Source of the DNA: Candidatus Levyibacteriota bacterium
GTDB lineage: Bacteria; Patescibacteriota; Microgenomatia; Levybacterales; UBA12049
Assembly: GCA_903872785.1 (NCBI GenBank)
Contig: CAIQLZ010000026.1
Location: 1 to 13,018, forward strand
Length of the DNA stretch: 13,018 nucleotides
Direction: 5' to 3'
Shown: piece after piece, positions 6,470-12,817 of the stretch
Numbering within the stretch: position 1 is the stretch's first letter
Layout: each line of letters begins with the position of its first letter
Made by a program: the position numbers and the translations under genes
The notes under the pieces: generated by a model
Database searches by the model: none
Seen by the model: the letters and a program-made list of their open reading frames with translations, nothing else
Told to the model about the DNA's origin: nothing

Positions 6470-7297
6470 ATGGATGATCTAAATACCAAAAATGAAATCC
6501 ACGAGCTTGAAATCAATATGCTTCAATCTAATCCTCTTCAGCCCCGCGGAATAATCTCTCCTGCATCCTTGAATGATTTAGTTGATTCCATAAGAGAGCA
6601 AGGTATACTTGAGCCTTTGGTTGTTGCTCAAACTCCGGCCGGATACCAGATTATTGCAGGGGAAAGGCGTTGGAAAGCGGCAAAATTATTGGGTTTCTCT
6701 AAAGTTCCCGTTGTAATTAAAGAAACGACACCTCAAGGCATGCTGGAAATGTCAATTGTTGAGAATGTACAAAGAGAAGACTTGAATCCAATTGAAAGGG
6801 CGTTGGCTTATAAGCGGTTAATTGATGAATTTGGCTTGGGAACGAATGAAGTTGCCAGAAAGGTCGGAAAAAGCGCTCCGACAGTTTCAAACACAATCAG
6901 ACTTTTGTCTCTTCCTGATGCAATCAAGGATGCTTTGGTTGCCGGAGTAATCTCGGAAGGACATGTGCGCCCCTTAATTTCTCTGGGTGATCAAAATTTG
7001 ATGTTGGAACTATTTAAAAAAATACTTCGTGAAAACAGTACGGTTAGGCAAACTGAAGAAGAAGCAAGAAAAGCTAAAGGGGAAATTCAAAAGAAAGAAC
7101 CCCGTACGGTTGAGGATAGACTTTGGATTCCCGAACTTGATGAAATGGCCAAGAAAATTGCAAAATTGCATAATTTGGACAAAGTTACAATTTTTCAGTC
7201 CAGCAAAAAAGCCAAAATATTAATCGAAATAAGGGGAGACGTAGAAGTAACTGGTCCTAAAATAAAAGCTATAAATAAAATTTTGGCAGGAGAATAA
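6470..7297 (+). CDS. parB: ParB-family chromosome partitioning protein
   Basis: A 275-residue ParB, a CTP-dependent DNA clamp that loads on parS and spreads to organise the origin region. The N-terminal nuclease-like/CTP domain shows the GERRWKAA box (64-71) and ENVQREDLNPIER (98-110). A helix-turn-helix follows at about 122-147 (TNEVARKVGKSAPTVSNTIR). A charged linker (188-215) leads to a C-terminal dimerisation region ending NKILAGE. The length is typical. No Shine-Dalgarno is visible, so expression probably depends on readthrough from rpmA 13 bases upstream. The usual partner parA is not in this window, and I saw no parS-like 16-mer. Confidence 0.92.
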   Translation: MDDLNTKNEIHELEINMLQSNPLQPRGIISPASLNDLVDSIREQGILEPLVVAQTPAGYQIIAGERRWKAAKLLGFSKVPVVIKETTPQGMLEMSIVENVQREDLNPIERALAYKRLIDEFGLGTNEVARKVGKSAPTVSNTIRLLSLPDAIKDALVAGVISEGHVRPLISLGDQNLMLELFKKILRENSTVRQTEEEARKAKGEIQKKEPRTVEDRLWIPELDEMAKKIAKLHNLDKVTIFQSSKKAKILIEIRGDVEVTGPKIKAINKILAGE

Positions 7298-7300
7298 TTG

Positions 7301-7861
7301 TTAATCGTAAGGATTTTTAATTACTTCAATTTTGTTGAAAGGCCAGTAAACAAAAAAAGATTTTCCGATAATCGAGCTAAGAGGGACAAATCCCCATTCT
7401 CTTGAATCAGAACTGCCGCTTCTGTTATCGCCCATCACAAAGTAAGAATCCGGCGGAACGGTTATGGATGCGCCTTCTCTTAGGAATGCTCCTCCGTAAG
7501 TTTTTACTGAGGACTGTAAGAAGTTGTTTTGGTTTAAGAGATTGCCGTTTACGTAAACATTGCCGTTATTGACTTCCACGGTATCTCCCGGGATTCCGAT
7601 TACCCGTTTTATATAATCTTTTTCGGGATCATTAGGAGCCTTAAAAACAATCACGTCTCCTTGCTTTGGGTTATTAAATTTCAAAGTGATGATGTTAGTT
7701 AAAATATATTGCTTATCAAAGAAAGTCGGATACATCGAGCTTCCGCTTACCTGAAACGGCCGGAATAAGAATATGTATATAACGAGGAATACGGCAAAAA
7801 TTAAAAGGAGAGATTGGACAGTGTCTAATAAAAATGCATAGATTTTCCTTAAAAATTCCAT
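7301..7861 (-). CDS. lepB: Signal peptidase I
   Basis: A 186-residue membrane-anchored serine protease that removes signal peptides from exported proteins. One N-terminal membrane helix (about 14-33) is followed by the catalytic domain. Box B SGSSMYPT (39-46) contains the nucleophile Ser42. Box D DYIKRVIGIPGD (82-93) has the general base Lys85. Box E is MGDNR (143-147) then SDSREWG (151-157). All catalytic elements are intact, and the single anchor is like the smaller SipS-type enzymes. The start is supported by a TTGACA-17-GACAAT promoter ending 7 bases upstream. Its stop is 3 bases from that of convergent parB. Confidence 0.95.
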   Translation of the reverse strand: MEFLRKIYAFLLDTVQSLLLIFAVFLVIYIFLFRPFQVSGSSMYPTFFDKQYILTNIITLKFNNPKQGDVIVFKAPNDPEKDYIKRVIGIPGDTVEVNNGNVYVNGNLLNQNNFLQSSVKTYGGAFLREGASITVPPDSYFVMGDNRSGSSDSREWGFVPLSSIIGKSFFVYWPFNKIEVIKNPYD

Positions 7862-7868
7862 ATTTTAT

Positions 7869-7897
7869 ATTGTCCTTGATTTATTTTGCTTTGTCAA
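7869..7897 (-). promoter_or_regulatory. lepB promoter, predicted leaderless
   Basis: On the minus strand a perfect TTGACA (7897-7892), a 17-base spacer and GACAAT (7874-7869). Seven bases separate it from the lepB ATG at 7861. Its -35 shares base pairs with the candidate -35 of the divergent tRNA-Val promoter. Confidence 0.6.
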
Positions 7898-7917
7898 TTA
7901 ATAACAGATGTTATAAA
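7891..7917 (+). promoter_or_regulatory. tRNA-Val promoter
   Basis: TTGTCA (7891-7896), a 15-base spacer and an extended -10, TGT followed by TATAAA (7912-7917). Ten bases separate the -10 from the first tRNA base (7928), implying a very short 5' leader for RNase P. The spacer is short, so the extended -10 is the stronger element. Confidence 0.45.
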
Positions 7918-7927
7918 ATAGAATTAT

Positions 7928-7999
7928 GGACCCGTGGTTCAGTGGTAGAACGCTTCATTCACATTGAAGAGGTCAGAGGTTCAAATCCTCTCGGGTCCA
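7928..7999 (+). tRNA. tRNA-Val (anticodon CAC)
   Basis: A full cloverleaf can be drawn. The acceptor stem GGACCCG pairs with CGGGTCC (7992-7998), with discriminator A7999. The D stem is GTTC/GAAC (7937-7940, 7948-7951) with a 7-base loop. The anticodon stem CTTCA/TGAAG encloses loop TTCACAT with anticodon CAC at 7960-7962. The variable loop has five bases, and the T stem AGAGG/CCTCT encloses TTCAAAT. All stems are perfectly paired. The 3' CCA is not encoded (A7999 is followed by CAAAA), so it must be added by a CCA-adding enzyme. It reads GUG valine codons. It ends 11 bases before the stop of convergent pyrD. Confidence 0.95.
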
Positions 8000-8010
8000 C
8001 AAAACAAAAT

Positions 8011-9147
8011 TTACAAATGAGCCCTTATTCCGACTGCTTCCGAAATGTGGCCAACTCCGTCTTTCTTAAGCAATTCGATTAAACCTGAGTTGATTTGAGA
8101 GGCAATTTGCGGACCTTCAAATATCATTCCCGTTATCAGCTGAATTAAAGAAGCTCCCAGGGTAATTTTTTCATAGGCGTCTTTTGCGGAAAATACTCCT
8201 CCGCAGCCGATAATCGCAAATCTGTCTTTAAAAGTTTTGTAGGATAGCTTGATCAGCTCATTTGAGAGCTCATAGGTTGGCTTACCGCTGAAACTACCCG
8301 CATTACCAGGAAACTTGCCTACTTCTTCCGGTCTTAGTAGCCTACTCTTTCTGTTTTTCGACAGATTGCTTAAAATTACTCCTTTAGGGCAATATTTGGA
8401 TATTGTGTCAAGGATTTTAATAACTTCGTAATCCGTTTTTTCAAGCGGCATTTTAACGAATATCGGTTTTTTGATATGAAGTTTGTCAACTTCCGCAAGC
8501 AGTTCTTTTAAATTGCCCAGAGGATAAAAGCTTACATTTCCTTGCAGGTTGGGGCAACTTATGTTAAGTTCGTAATAAGCATGTTTAGTGTTCGATTTTT
8601 CAAATATCATAAAAGTATTAATAATGTCTTGGAGGCTTTTTGCCTGGGAATCACACTCCGGTACATTTGATTTGCCGATACTTATTCCGACCGGAATTTC
8701 AAAAGAAAGTCCGGTTAATTTTTCGCTTGTTTTTATTGCTCCCAAGTTTCGAAAGCCTTTATTGACCATCAAAGATTTTGACTTAGGTAATCGTCCCAAA
8801 CGCGGTTTTAGGTTACCCTCGCTAGCTAAATTCGTAATTGTACCGAGCGTTTCAAATCCAAAGCCTATTGATGGGAGTATTTGCGTTAGTCTTGCTTCAT
8901 AGTCAAATCCGGCGGCCAAACCAATCGGATTTGCAAATTCTATTCCGGCTATATTTTGTTTTAAGGATTTATCTTCAATTTTAAATTGCGAAGAAAAAAA
9001 ATTCTGAATACTTTTACTTTTTCCGAATTGTCCGCCCAAATTGACCATTGCATTGTGAATAGTCTCCGGTTCAATTTGAAATAAAATTTTCTTGATAATA
9101 TTCTTATAAATAACTTCGGAAGCTTTAGGAAGATATTTTTTATTCAT
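8011..9147 (-). CDS. pyrD: Dihydroorotate dehydrogenase, class 2-like
   Basis: A 378-residue flavoenzyme (FMN) that oxidises dihydroorotate to orotate in pyrimidine synthesis. The N-terminal extension with IIKKILFQIEPETIH is the membrane/quinone-binding helix region typical of class 2 enzymes. The barrel shows NPIGLAAGFDYEA, GFGFETLGTIT and KPRLGRL. NISCPN puts Cys198 (codon 8556-8554) where class 2 enzymes normally have Ser and class 1 enzymes have Cys. GCGGVFSAKDAYEKI and the following LIQLITG are the FMN phosphate region. The ATG at 9147 is preferred because a perfect TATAAT lies at 9168-9163. An in-frame ATG at 9171 would add MYNIPNLN, and a TATATT further upstream keeps it possible. Confidence 0.88.
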   Translation of the reverse strand: MNKKYLPKASEVIYKNIIKKILFQIEPETIHNAMVNLGGQFGKSKSIQNFFSSQFKIEDKSLKQNIAGIEFANPIGLAAGFDYEARLTQILPSIGFGFETLGTITNLASEGNLKPRLGRLPKSKSLMVNKGFRNLGAIKTSEKLTGLSFEIPVGISIGKSNVPECDSQAKSLQDIINTFMIFEKSNTKHAYYELNISCPNLQGNVSFYPLGNLKELLAEVDKLHIKKPIFVKMPLEKTDYEVIKILDTISKYCPKGVILSNLSKNRKSRLLRPEEVGKFPGNAGSFSGKPTYELSNELIKLSYKTFKDRFAIIGCGGVFSAKDAYEKITLGASLIQLITGMIFEGPQIASQINSGLIELLKKDGVGHISEAVGIRAHL

Positions 9148-9162
9148 ATTCAGATTAGGAAT

Positions 9163-9191
9163 ATTATACATTTTTGGAAGTGAAATATAAA
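9163..9191 (-). promoter_or_regulatory. Candidate pyrD promoter
   Basis: On the minus strand TATAAT (9168-9163), with TTTATA (9191-9186) as a weak -35 at 17-base spacing. The -10 ends 15 bases before the ATG at 9147, so the leader would be about 8 bases. Confidence 0.4.
9186..9191 (+). promoter_or_regulatory. Candidate -10 of the methyltransferase gene
   Basis: TATAAA (9186-9191) ends 8 bases before the TTG start at 9200. No good -35 is visible; the base pairs at the right distance (9163-9168) are the -10 of pyrD on the other strand. The call rests mainly on spacing like that at ileS and lepB. Confidence 0.35.
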
Positions 9192-9199
9192 CCGATGGG

Positions 9200-10039
9200 T
9201 TGTTTGAATATCAAATCAATGATAGAATTCAGCTTGTGAAACAATGCTTAGGATGCAAAATTGAAAACAGGTACCCCCTTTGTAAAAAATGCGCGGAAAA
9301 GCCTTTTTTAGTCGAAAGAATGAGGCAAATTCTGGCCAGCCTAAACGATTTAACTATGCTTAAAAAAACCTACAATTTGCAATATGCCGAAATTAAAAAT
9401 TTAAATTCATCATCTTTTTGGAATAAAAAATTATCTGAGAACACAAATTTGGAAAAACAAGACGGAATGACTAGGGACAGGGTCAGAATAGCTTTCGGTT
9501 TTATGCCAAAAGGGGCAAAGAAAATATTAGACATAGGAGCAGGGCAAGGATTCATAGAAGAACTGCTGAGCCAAAGAAACATCCGCATTTTTGCTAATGA
9601 TATTTCCGGTGTCTCTGTGAGAAATTTAAAAAATAAATTTAAAGGCAAATTCCGTAAAGAGTCTATTTACAAAATGAAATATCCAAAAAAATCTTTTGAT
9701 GTCGTATTTGCTCTTGAAATATTGGAGCACGTTGTCCCAAGTAAAATCCTTACTCTTTTGGATGGAATTAAACAAATATTAAAGAAAAAAGGATCCTTCA
9801 TAATTTCCGTTCCCACAAATGAGGGTTTGGAGAAAGCGAAAAACAACCCAAGCGGACACACGAGAACTTACACGGAAAACTTAATTAGAGCTGAATTGGC
9901 AATTGCGGGATTTAAAATTATTAAACTTAAAACATTGTTTGCGTTTAAAAACCTTTACACTCTTAAAAAGATATCCTCAAAAATTTTACGGAACAGATGG
10001 CAGCCTAATGATCTGGTGATTTTAGCCAAAACAGCATGA
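9200..10039 (+). CDS. SAM-dependent methyltransferase with N-terminal Cys4 motif
   Basis: A 279-residue class I methyltransferase. Motif I is ILDIGAGQG (109-117), an acidic strand end follows at FANDISG (131-137), and the motif IV/post region is SFDVVFALEILEHVVP (165-180). The N-terminus has Cys16, Cys19, Cys28 and Cys31 (C-x2-C-x8-C-x2-C), a likely zinc ribbon. There is no in-frame ATG before residue 41; TTG at 9200 keeps the Cys motif intact and lies 8 bases after a TATAAA, while GTG at 9236 is an alternative that also keeps the cysteines. Overlap with the GT4 gene (ATGA) suggests a role in modifying a surface sugar or lipid-linked glycan. The substrate is unknown. Confidence 0.82.
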   Translation: MFEYQINDRIQLVKQCLGCKIENRYPLCKKCAEKPFLVERMRQILASLNDLTMLKKTYNLQYAEIKNLNSSSFWNKKLSENTNLEKQDGMTRDRVRIAFGFMPKGAKKILDIGAGQGFIEELLSQRNIRIFANDISGVSVRNLKNKFKGKFRKESIYKMKYPKKSFDVVFALEILEHVVPSKILTLLDGIKQILKKKGSFIISVPTNEGLEKAKNNPSGHTRTYTENLIRAELAIAGFKIIKLKTLFAFKNLYTLKKISSKILRNRWQPNDLVILAKTA

Positions 10040-11058
10040 ATATTTTATTTTTTTCGCGCTTGTTTTATCCTCATGTGGGCGGAGTTGAAAAACACGTAAT
10101 GGAGATTGGCCAGATATTAATTAAAAAAGGTCATAAGGTAACCGTTGTTACAGAGCAGAATCCGTTTGGGACAAAGCTAAGAGAAACAATAAATGGAATC
10201 GAAGTATTCAGAATGCCAAAACTTGGAAATGACAAGCTTAAGAAATTCAAAATCTGGAAATGGCTCTGGCGGAATAATAAGCTTATAAAAAATGCGGATA
10301 TTGTACATTGCCATGACGTATTTTTTTGGTATCTGCCTTTTCGATTCTCACTGCCTTTTCAGAAAGTATTTACAACGTTCCACGGATACGAAGGTTATCC
10401 TTTAAAACAAAAAGATATTTTAGTCCGCAAGATTTCCGAAAGATTATCCAATGGCAATATTTGTATAGGAGATTTTATTAAAAAATGGTACGGAACAAAA
10501 CCTACCTACGTTTCCTGCGGTGCTGTAAAAATTCCTGATCCGAAATCTCCAATTTTAGATAAAACTAATCCGGAATCGGCTGTGTTTATGGGTAGACTTG
10601 ATGAGCAGACAGGTATTTTAACTTATTTTGAAGCAGTCAAAATAATTAGAGAAAAAATTCCTGATTTTAAGCTGACAGTATTCGGAGATGGAAAATTTAG
10701 GAGGGCCGTGGTGCGCGGTGTTGAATTTAAAGGTTTTGTGAATAACGCTCAAAAAGAAATCCATAAATATAATTTTGCTTTTGCGTCCAGATATCTTTCA
10801 ATTCTCGAAGCCATGGCCGCGAAAAAATTGGTATTTGCAGTTTATGATAATCCGCTTAAAGAAGATTATCTTAAAATGGCGTCTTTTTCAAAATATATTA
10901 TTATCTCAAATTCTCCTACGAAGCTTGTTTCCAAAATGTATTTATATTTAGATAATCCGAAAAAACAAGACAAAATGATCGAAAAAGCTTTTACTTGGGT
11001 GAGTAAATATACTTGGGAAGAGATGACGAATACATATTTAAGGCTTTGGAAGCTTTAA
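10036..11058 (+). CDS. GT4-family glycosyltransferase with altered active-site motif
   Basis: A 340-residue GT-B fold enzyme of the GT4 type, expected to transfer a sugar from a nucleotide donor to a glycan or lipid at the cytoplasmic face. The N-terminal half shows the glycine loop PHVGGVEKHV (12-21) and TTFHGYEG (113-120). The C-terminal half shows VFMGRLDEQTGI (183-194), LTVFGDGK (213-220) and SRYLSILEAMAAKK (251-264). The usual EX7E motif is incomplete: Glu258 is present but Ala250 holds the position eight residues before it, as if the common EGFG segment were missing. The usual Lys after GRL is Thr192. Translation is probably coupled to the methyltransferase through a 4-base overlap. Its 3' end overlaps the convergent membrane-protein gene by 21 bases. 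Confidence 0.88.
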   Translation: MNILFFSRLFYPHVGGVEKHVMEIGQILIKKGHKVTVVTEQNPFGTKLRETINGIEVFRMPKLGNDKLKKFKIWKWLWRNNKLIKNADIVHCHDVFFWYLPFRFSLPFQKVFTTFHGYEGYPLKQKDILVRKISERLSNGNICIGDFIKKWYGTKPTYVSCGAVKIPDPKSPILDKTNPESAVFMGRLDEQTGILTYFEAVKIIREKIPDFKLTVFGDGKFRRAVVRGVEFKGFVNNAQKEIHKYNFAFASRYLSILEAMAAKKLVFAVYDNPLKEDYLKMASFSKYIIISNSPTKLVSKMYLYLDNPKKQDKMIEKAFTWVSKYTWEEMTNTYLRLWKL

Positions 11059-12780
11059 ATTTTTTGGAATAAAAACATAAATTAATATTCCCAAAAGCGA
11101 CAATCCGCTTAGCCATTTTGAAAAAATAATTATCGGGAGATCAATGAATCTGACATTAACTCTGTAGCTTCCTTGGTCCAGATTAAAAGTGATAATTCCG
11201 GGATATTCAGAATTTTTGTAATTTATGGCGATTTGTTTTTTATTTGCCGTTATGATCCATCCCGGGAAAAATAAGGTGTTTTCTTTAATTTCGACAGTTG
11301 ACTTAACGTTTATATTGTAGATGTGGGATATCGGAGTTCTTAAGATTTCTTTTATTGCCGCTTTTCCTCTTAGAATTTCGATATTGGATTTCGGTCTTGT
11401 TTTGATTTTGGATTTGTTTAAGTTTGCCCAGATTGGAAAAGTAGGCTCCAATCCGCTAATATTTTGTCTGGAATTAAACTCCTGTTGTAAATAAGTGTCG
11501 TTTATGGCTGGAATTGTCCGTCTGTTTCCCCAATTCAGGATTGTATAAATAGCCGTAAAAAAACAAAGTATAACAACAAACCAGGTTTTATTAACTTTTT
11601 TAACAATAATTCCCGCGAGTGCCGATATACATAAAGACAAAATTACCAGTAGTCGGGTTGAATATTGAGAATATTTTAAGAAAGGCGTTATTTCCCATAT
11701 GGGGGCAGTTATAGGAAGCATCATTAAAAATATAATTGCAGAAATAATCAGAAAAAAAATGTTTAGATTCTTAAGTCTTTTTCTTAGCCTATTTTTAAAA
11801 ATTAAATATACGGATGAACAGACGATTAGTAATTGGGTATAGCCGATTAAGTAGGAAAGTTCCCCTTCACGCCCTTGGAATAGAAATCCATATCGCCAAG
11901 ACGAATATAGCAATTCCGTAAAGGCGGGAAATGAAATTGGGGTTGGATTTAATCCGCTTTGCGTAAATTTAGCCAGAAAGACAACCGGCAGCCAATAAAA
12001 AGATACCAGAAGAAAGCCTGATATTATAGAAATAAAACAGAAAAAGAGGTCTCTTGGTGTCCTGTTATTTTTCATAAACCAGGTAAAAAAACAATAGCCA
12101 ATTGTTACGGGTAAAAATGAAACGGCAATGGCCTGGTGAGAAAGAATTAAAAGTCCTGAACATATTGAAAGAATAACGAACCATTTCTTACTATAATTTT
12201 CAATGCTTTTTTTGATTGCCAATAAGATAATCGGTAAAAATACAAAAGAAAGATTTTCTGCGACTGTAACCCTAAAGTGAAGATCTACTAAGTGATATGG
12301 CATGAAAAGGTAAAATATTGCAGCGGCAAAACCCGGTTTACTGCCTAATTCTTCTTTTATCCAAAAATACATGGTTATTCCTGAAAAAATGAAGGAGAAA
12401 GCAAGTAACATTTTCAGGCTGTTTAGGAAGGAAAATCCTAAAAAATGGAAAACAGAACCCGCAAAATACGGAAGAAAATAAGCAAACAGAAAATAAGGAT
12501 CTCCATATCCGACGTTAATTTCAGGTGTCCATCTGGGGATAAGTTTATAATTAGCCAGTAAGTTATAAAAAGACATTAATTTTGCTGTATGTTGGGATAA
12601 ATCTCCGCTTTCGTATGTTCCCGCCCTGAGTATACTTATAAGAGGAAGACTAGAAATTAATAGCAGTAAGCAAAAGAGATTAACTTTTCTTTTAAAAATA
12701 TATTTGTAGATTATAAGACCCAATAATAAAATAACGGATAAAACACCGTTAATTAAGACCATTTTGTACTGCGGTAGCAT
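11038..12780 (-). CDS. Polytopic membrane protein, PTPS-related / GT-C-like glycosyltransferase
   Basis: A 580-residue protein with about a dozen hydrophobic segments, a soluble predicted extracytoplasmic part (about 430-550) and a final membrane helix before the Lys-rich tail. The first outer loop reads ESGDLSQH (57-64) with Asp60, then PRWTPEINVGYGDPYFLFAY (82-101). This matches membrane proteins annotated as 6-pyruvoyl-tetrahydropterin synthase-related (PF10131), which share the GT-C layout of polyprenyl-phosphate-sugar transferases; they are not pterin enzymes. The ATG at 12780 is chosen because TATTAT lies 6 bases upstream and it avoids overlap with the divergent GT2 gene. The frame extends to an ATG at 12849, which would overlap that gene; 12762 is another in-frame ATG. 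Confidence 0.8.
   Translation of the reverse strand: MLPQYKMVLINGVLSVILLLGLIIYKYIFKRKVNLFCLLLLISSLPLISILRAGTYESGDLSQHTAKLMSFYNLLANYKLIPRWTPEINVGYGDPYFLFAYFLPYFAGSVFHFLGFSFLNSLKMLLAFSFIFSGITMYFWIKEELGSKPGFAAAIFYLFMPYHLVDLHFRVTVAENLSFVFLPIILLAIKKSIENYSKKWFVILSICSGLLILSHQAIAVSFLPVTIGYCFFTWFMKNNRTPRDLFFCFISIISGFLLVSFYWLPVVFLAKFTQSGLNPTPISFPAFTELLYSSWRYGFLFQGREGELSYLIGYTQLLIVCSSVYLIFKNRLRKRLKNLNIFFLIISAIIFLMMLPITAPIWEITPFLKYSQYSTRLLVILSLCISALAGIIVKKVNKTWFVVILCFFTAIYTILNWGNRRTIPAINDTYLQQEFNSRQNISGLEPTFPIWANLNKSKIKTRPKSNIEILRGKAAIKEILRTPISHIYNINVKSTVEIKENTLFFPGWIITANKKQIAINYKNSEYPGIITFNLDQGSYRVNVRFIDLPIIIFSKWLSGLSLLGILIYVFIPKNLKLPKP
11041..11065 (+). terminator. Weak candidate terminator at the end of the GT4 gene
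   Basis: AGGCTT (11041-11046) and AAGCTT (11050-11055) can form a 6-bp stem with one G-U pair and a TGG loop, followed after TAAA by six T (11060-11065). The stem is short and AT-rich, and it overlaps the last codons and stop of the gene, so it may be chance. Confidence 0.25.
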
Positions 12781-12791
12781 GCTGATATAAT
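12764..12791 (+). promoter_or_regulatory. Candidate promoter of the GT2 gene
   Basis: TTGTAC (12764-12769), a 16-base spacer and an extended -10, TGA followed by TATAAT (12786-12791). The -10 ends 26 bases before the ATG at 12818. The -10 occupies almost the same base pairs as the -10 of the divergent GT-C-like gene. Confidence 0.5.
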
Positions 12792-12815
12792 ACGAATTGT
12801 TAAGCTCTGGTGCAA
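12787..12815 (-). promoter_or_regulatory. Candidate promoter of the GT-C-like gene, predicted leaderless
   Basis: On the minus strand TTGCAC (12815-12810), a 17-base spacer and TATTAT (12792-12787). Six bases separate it from the ATG at 12780. The -35 lies 2 bases from the GT2 start codon. Confidence 0.5.
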
Positions 12816-12817
12816 GT

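Noticed and set aside
7323..7341. TTCAA-(5)-TTGAA hairpin after parB as a terminator
   Set aside because: It is short and AT-only, lies in lepB coding sequence and is not followed by a T-run.
11038..12780. Pterin biosynthesis enzyme based on the PTPS-related family name
   Set aside because: The protein is a polytopic membrane protein with GT-C-like loops; the family name reflects naming history, not pterin chemistry.
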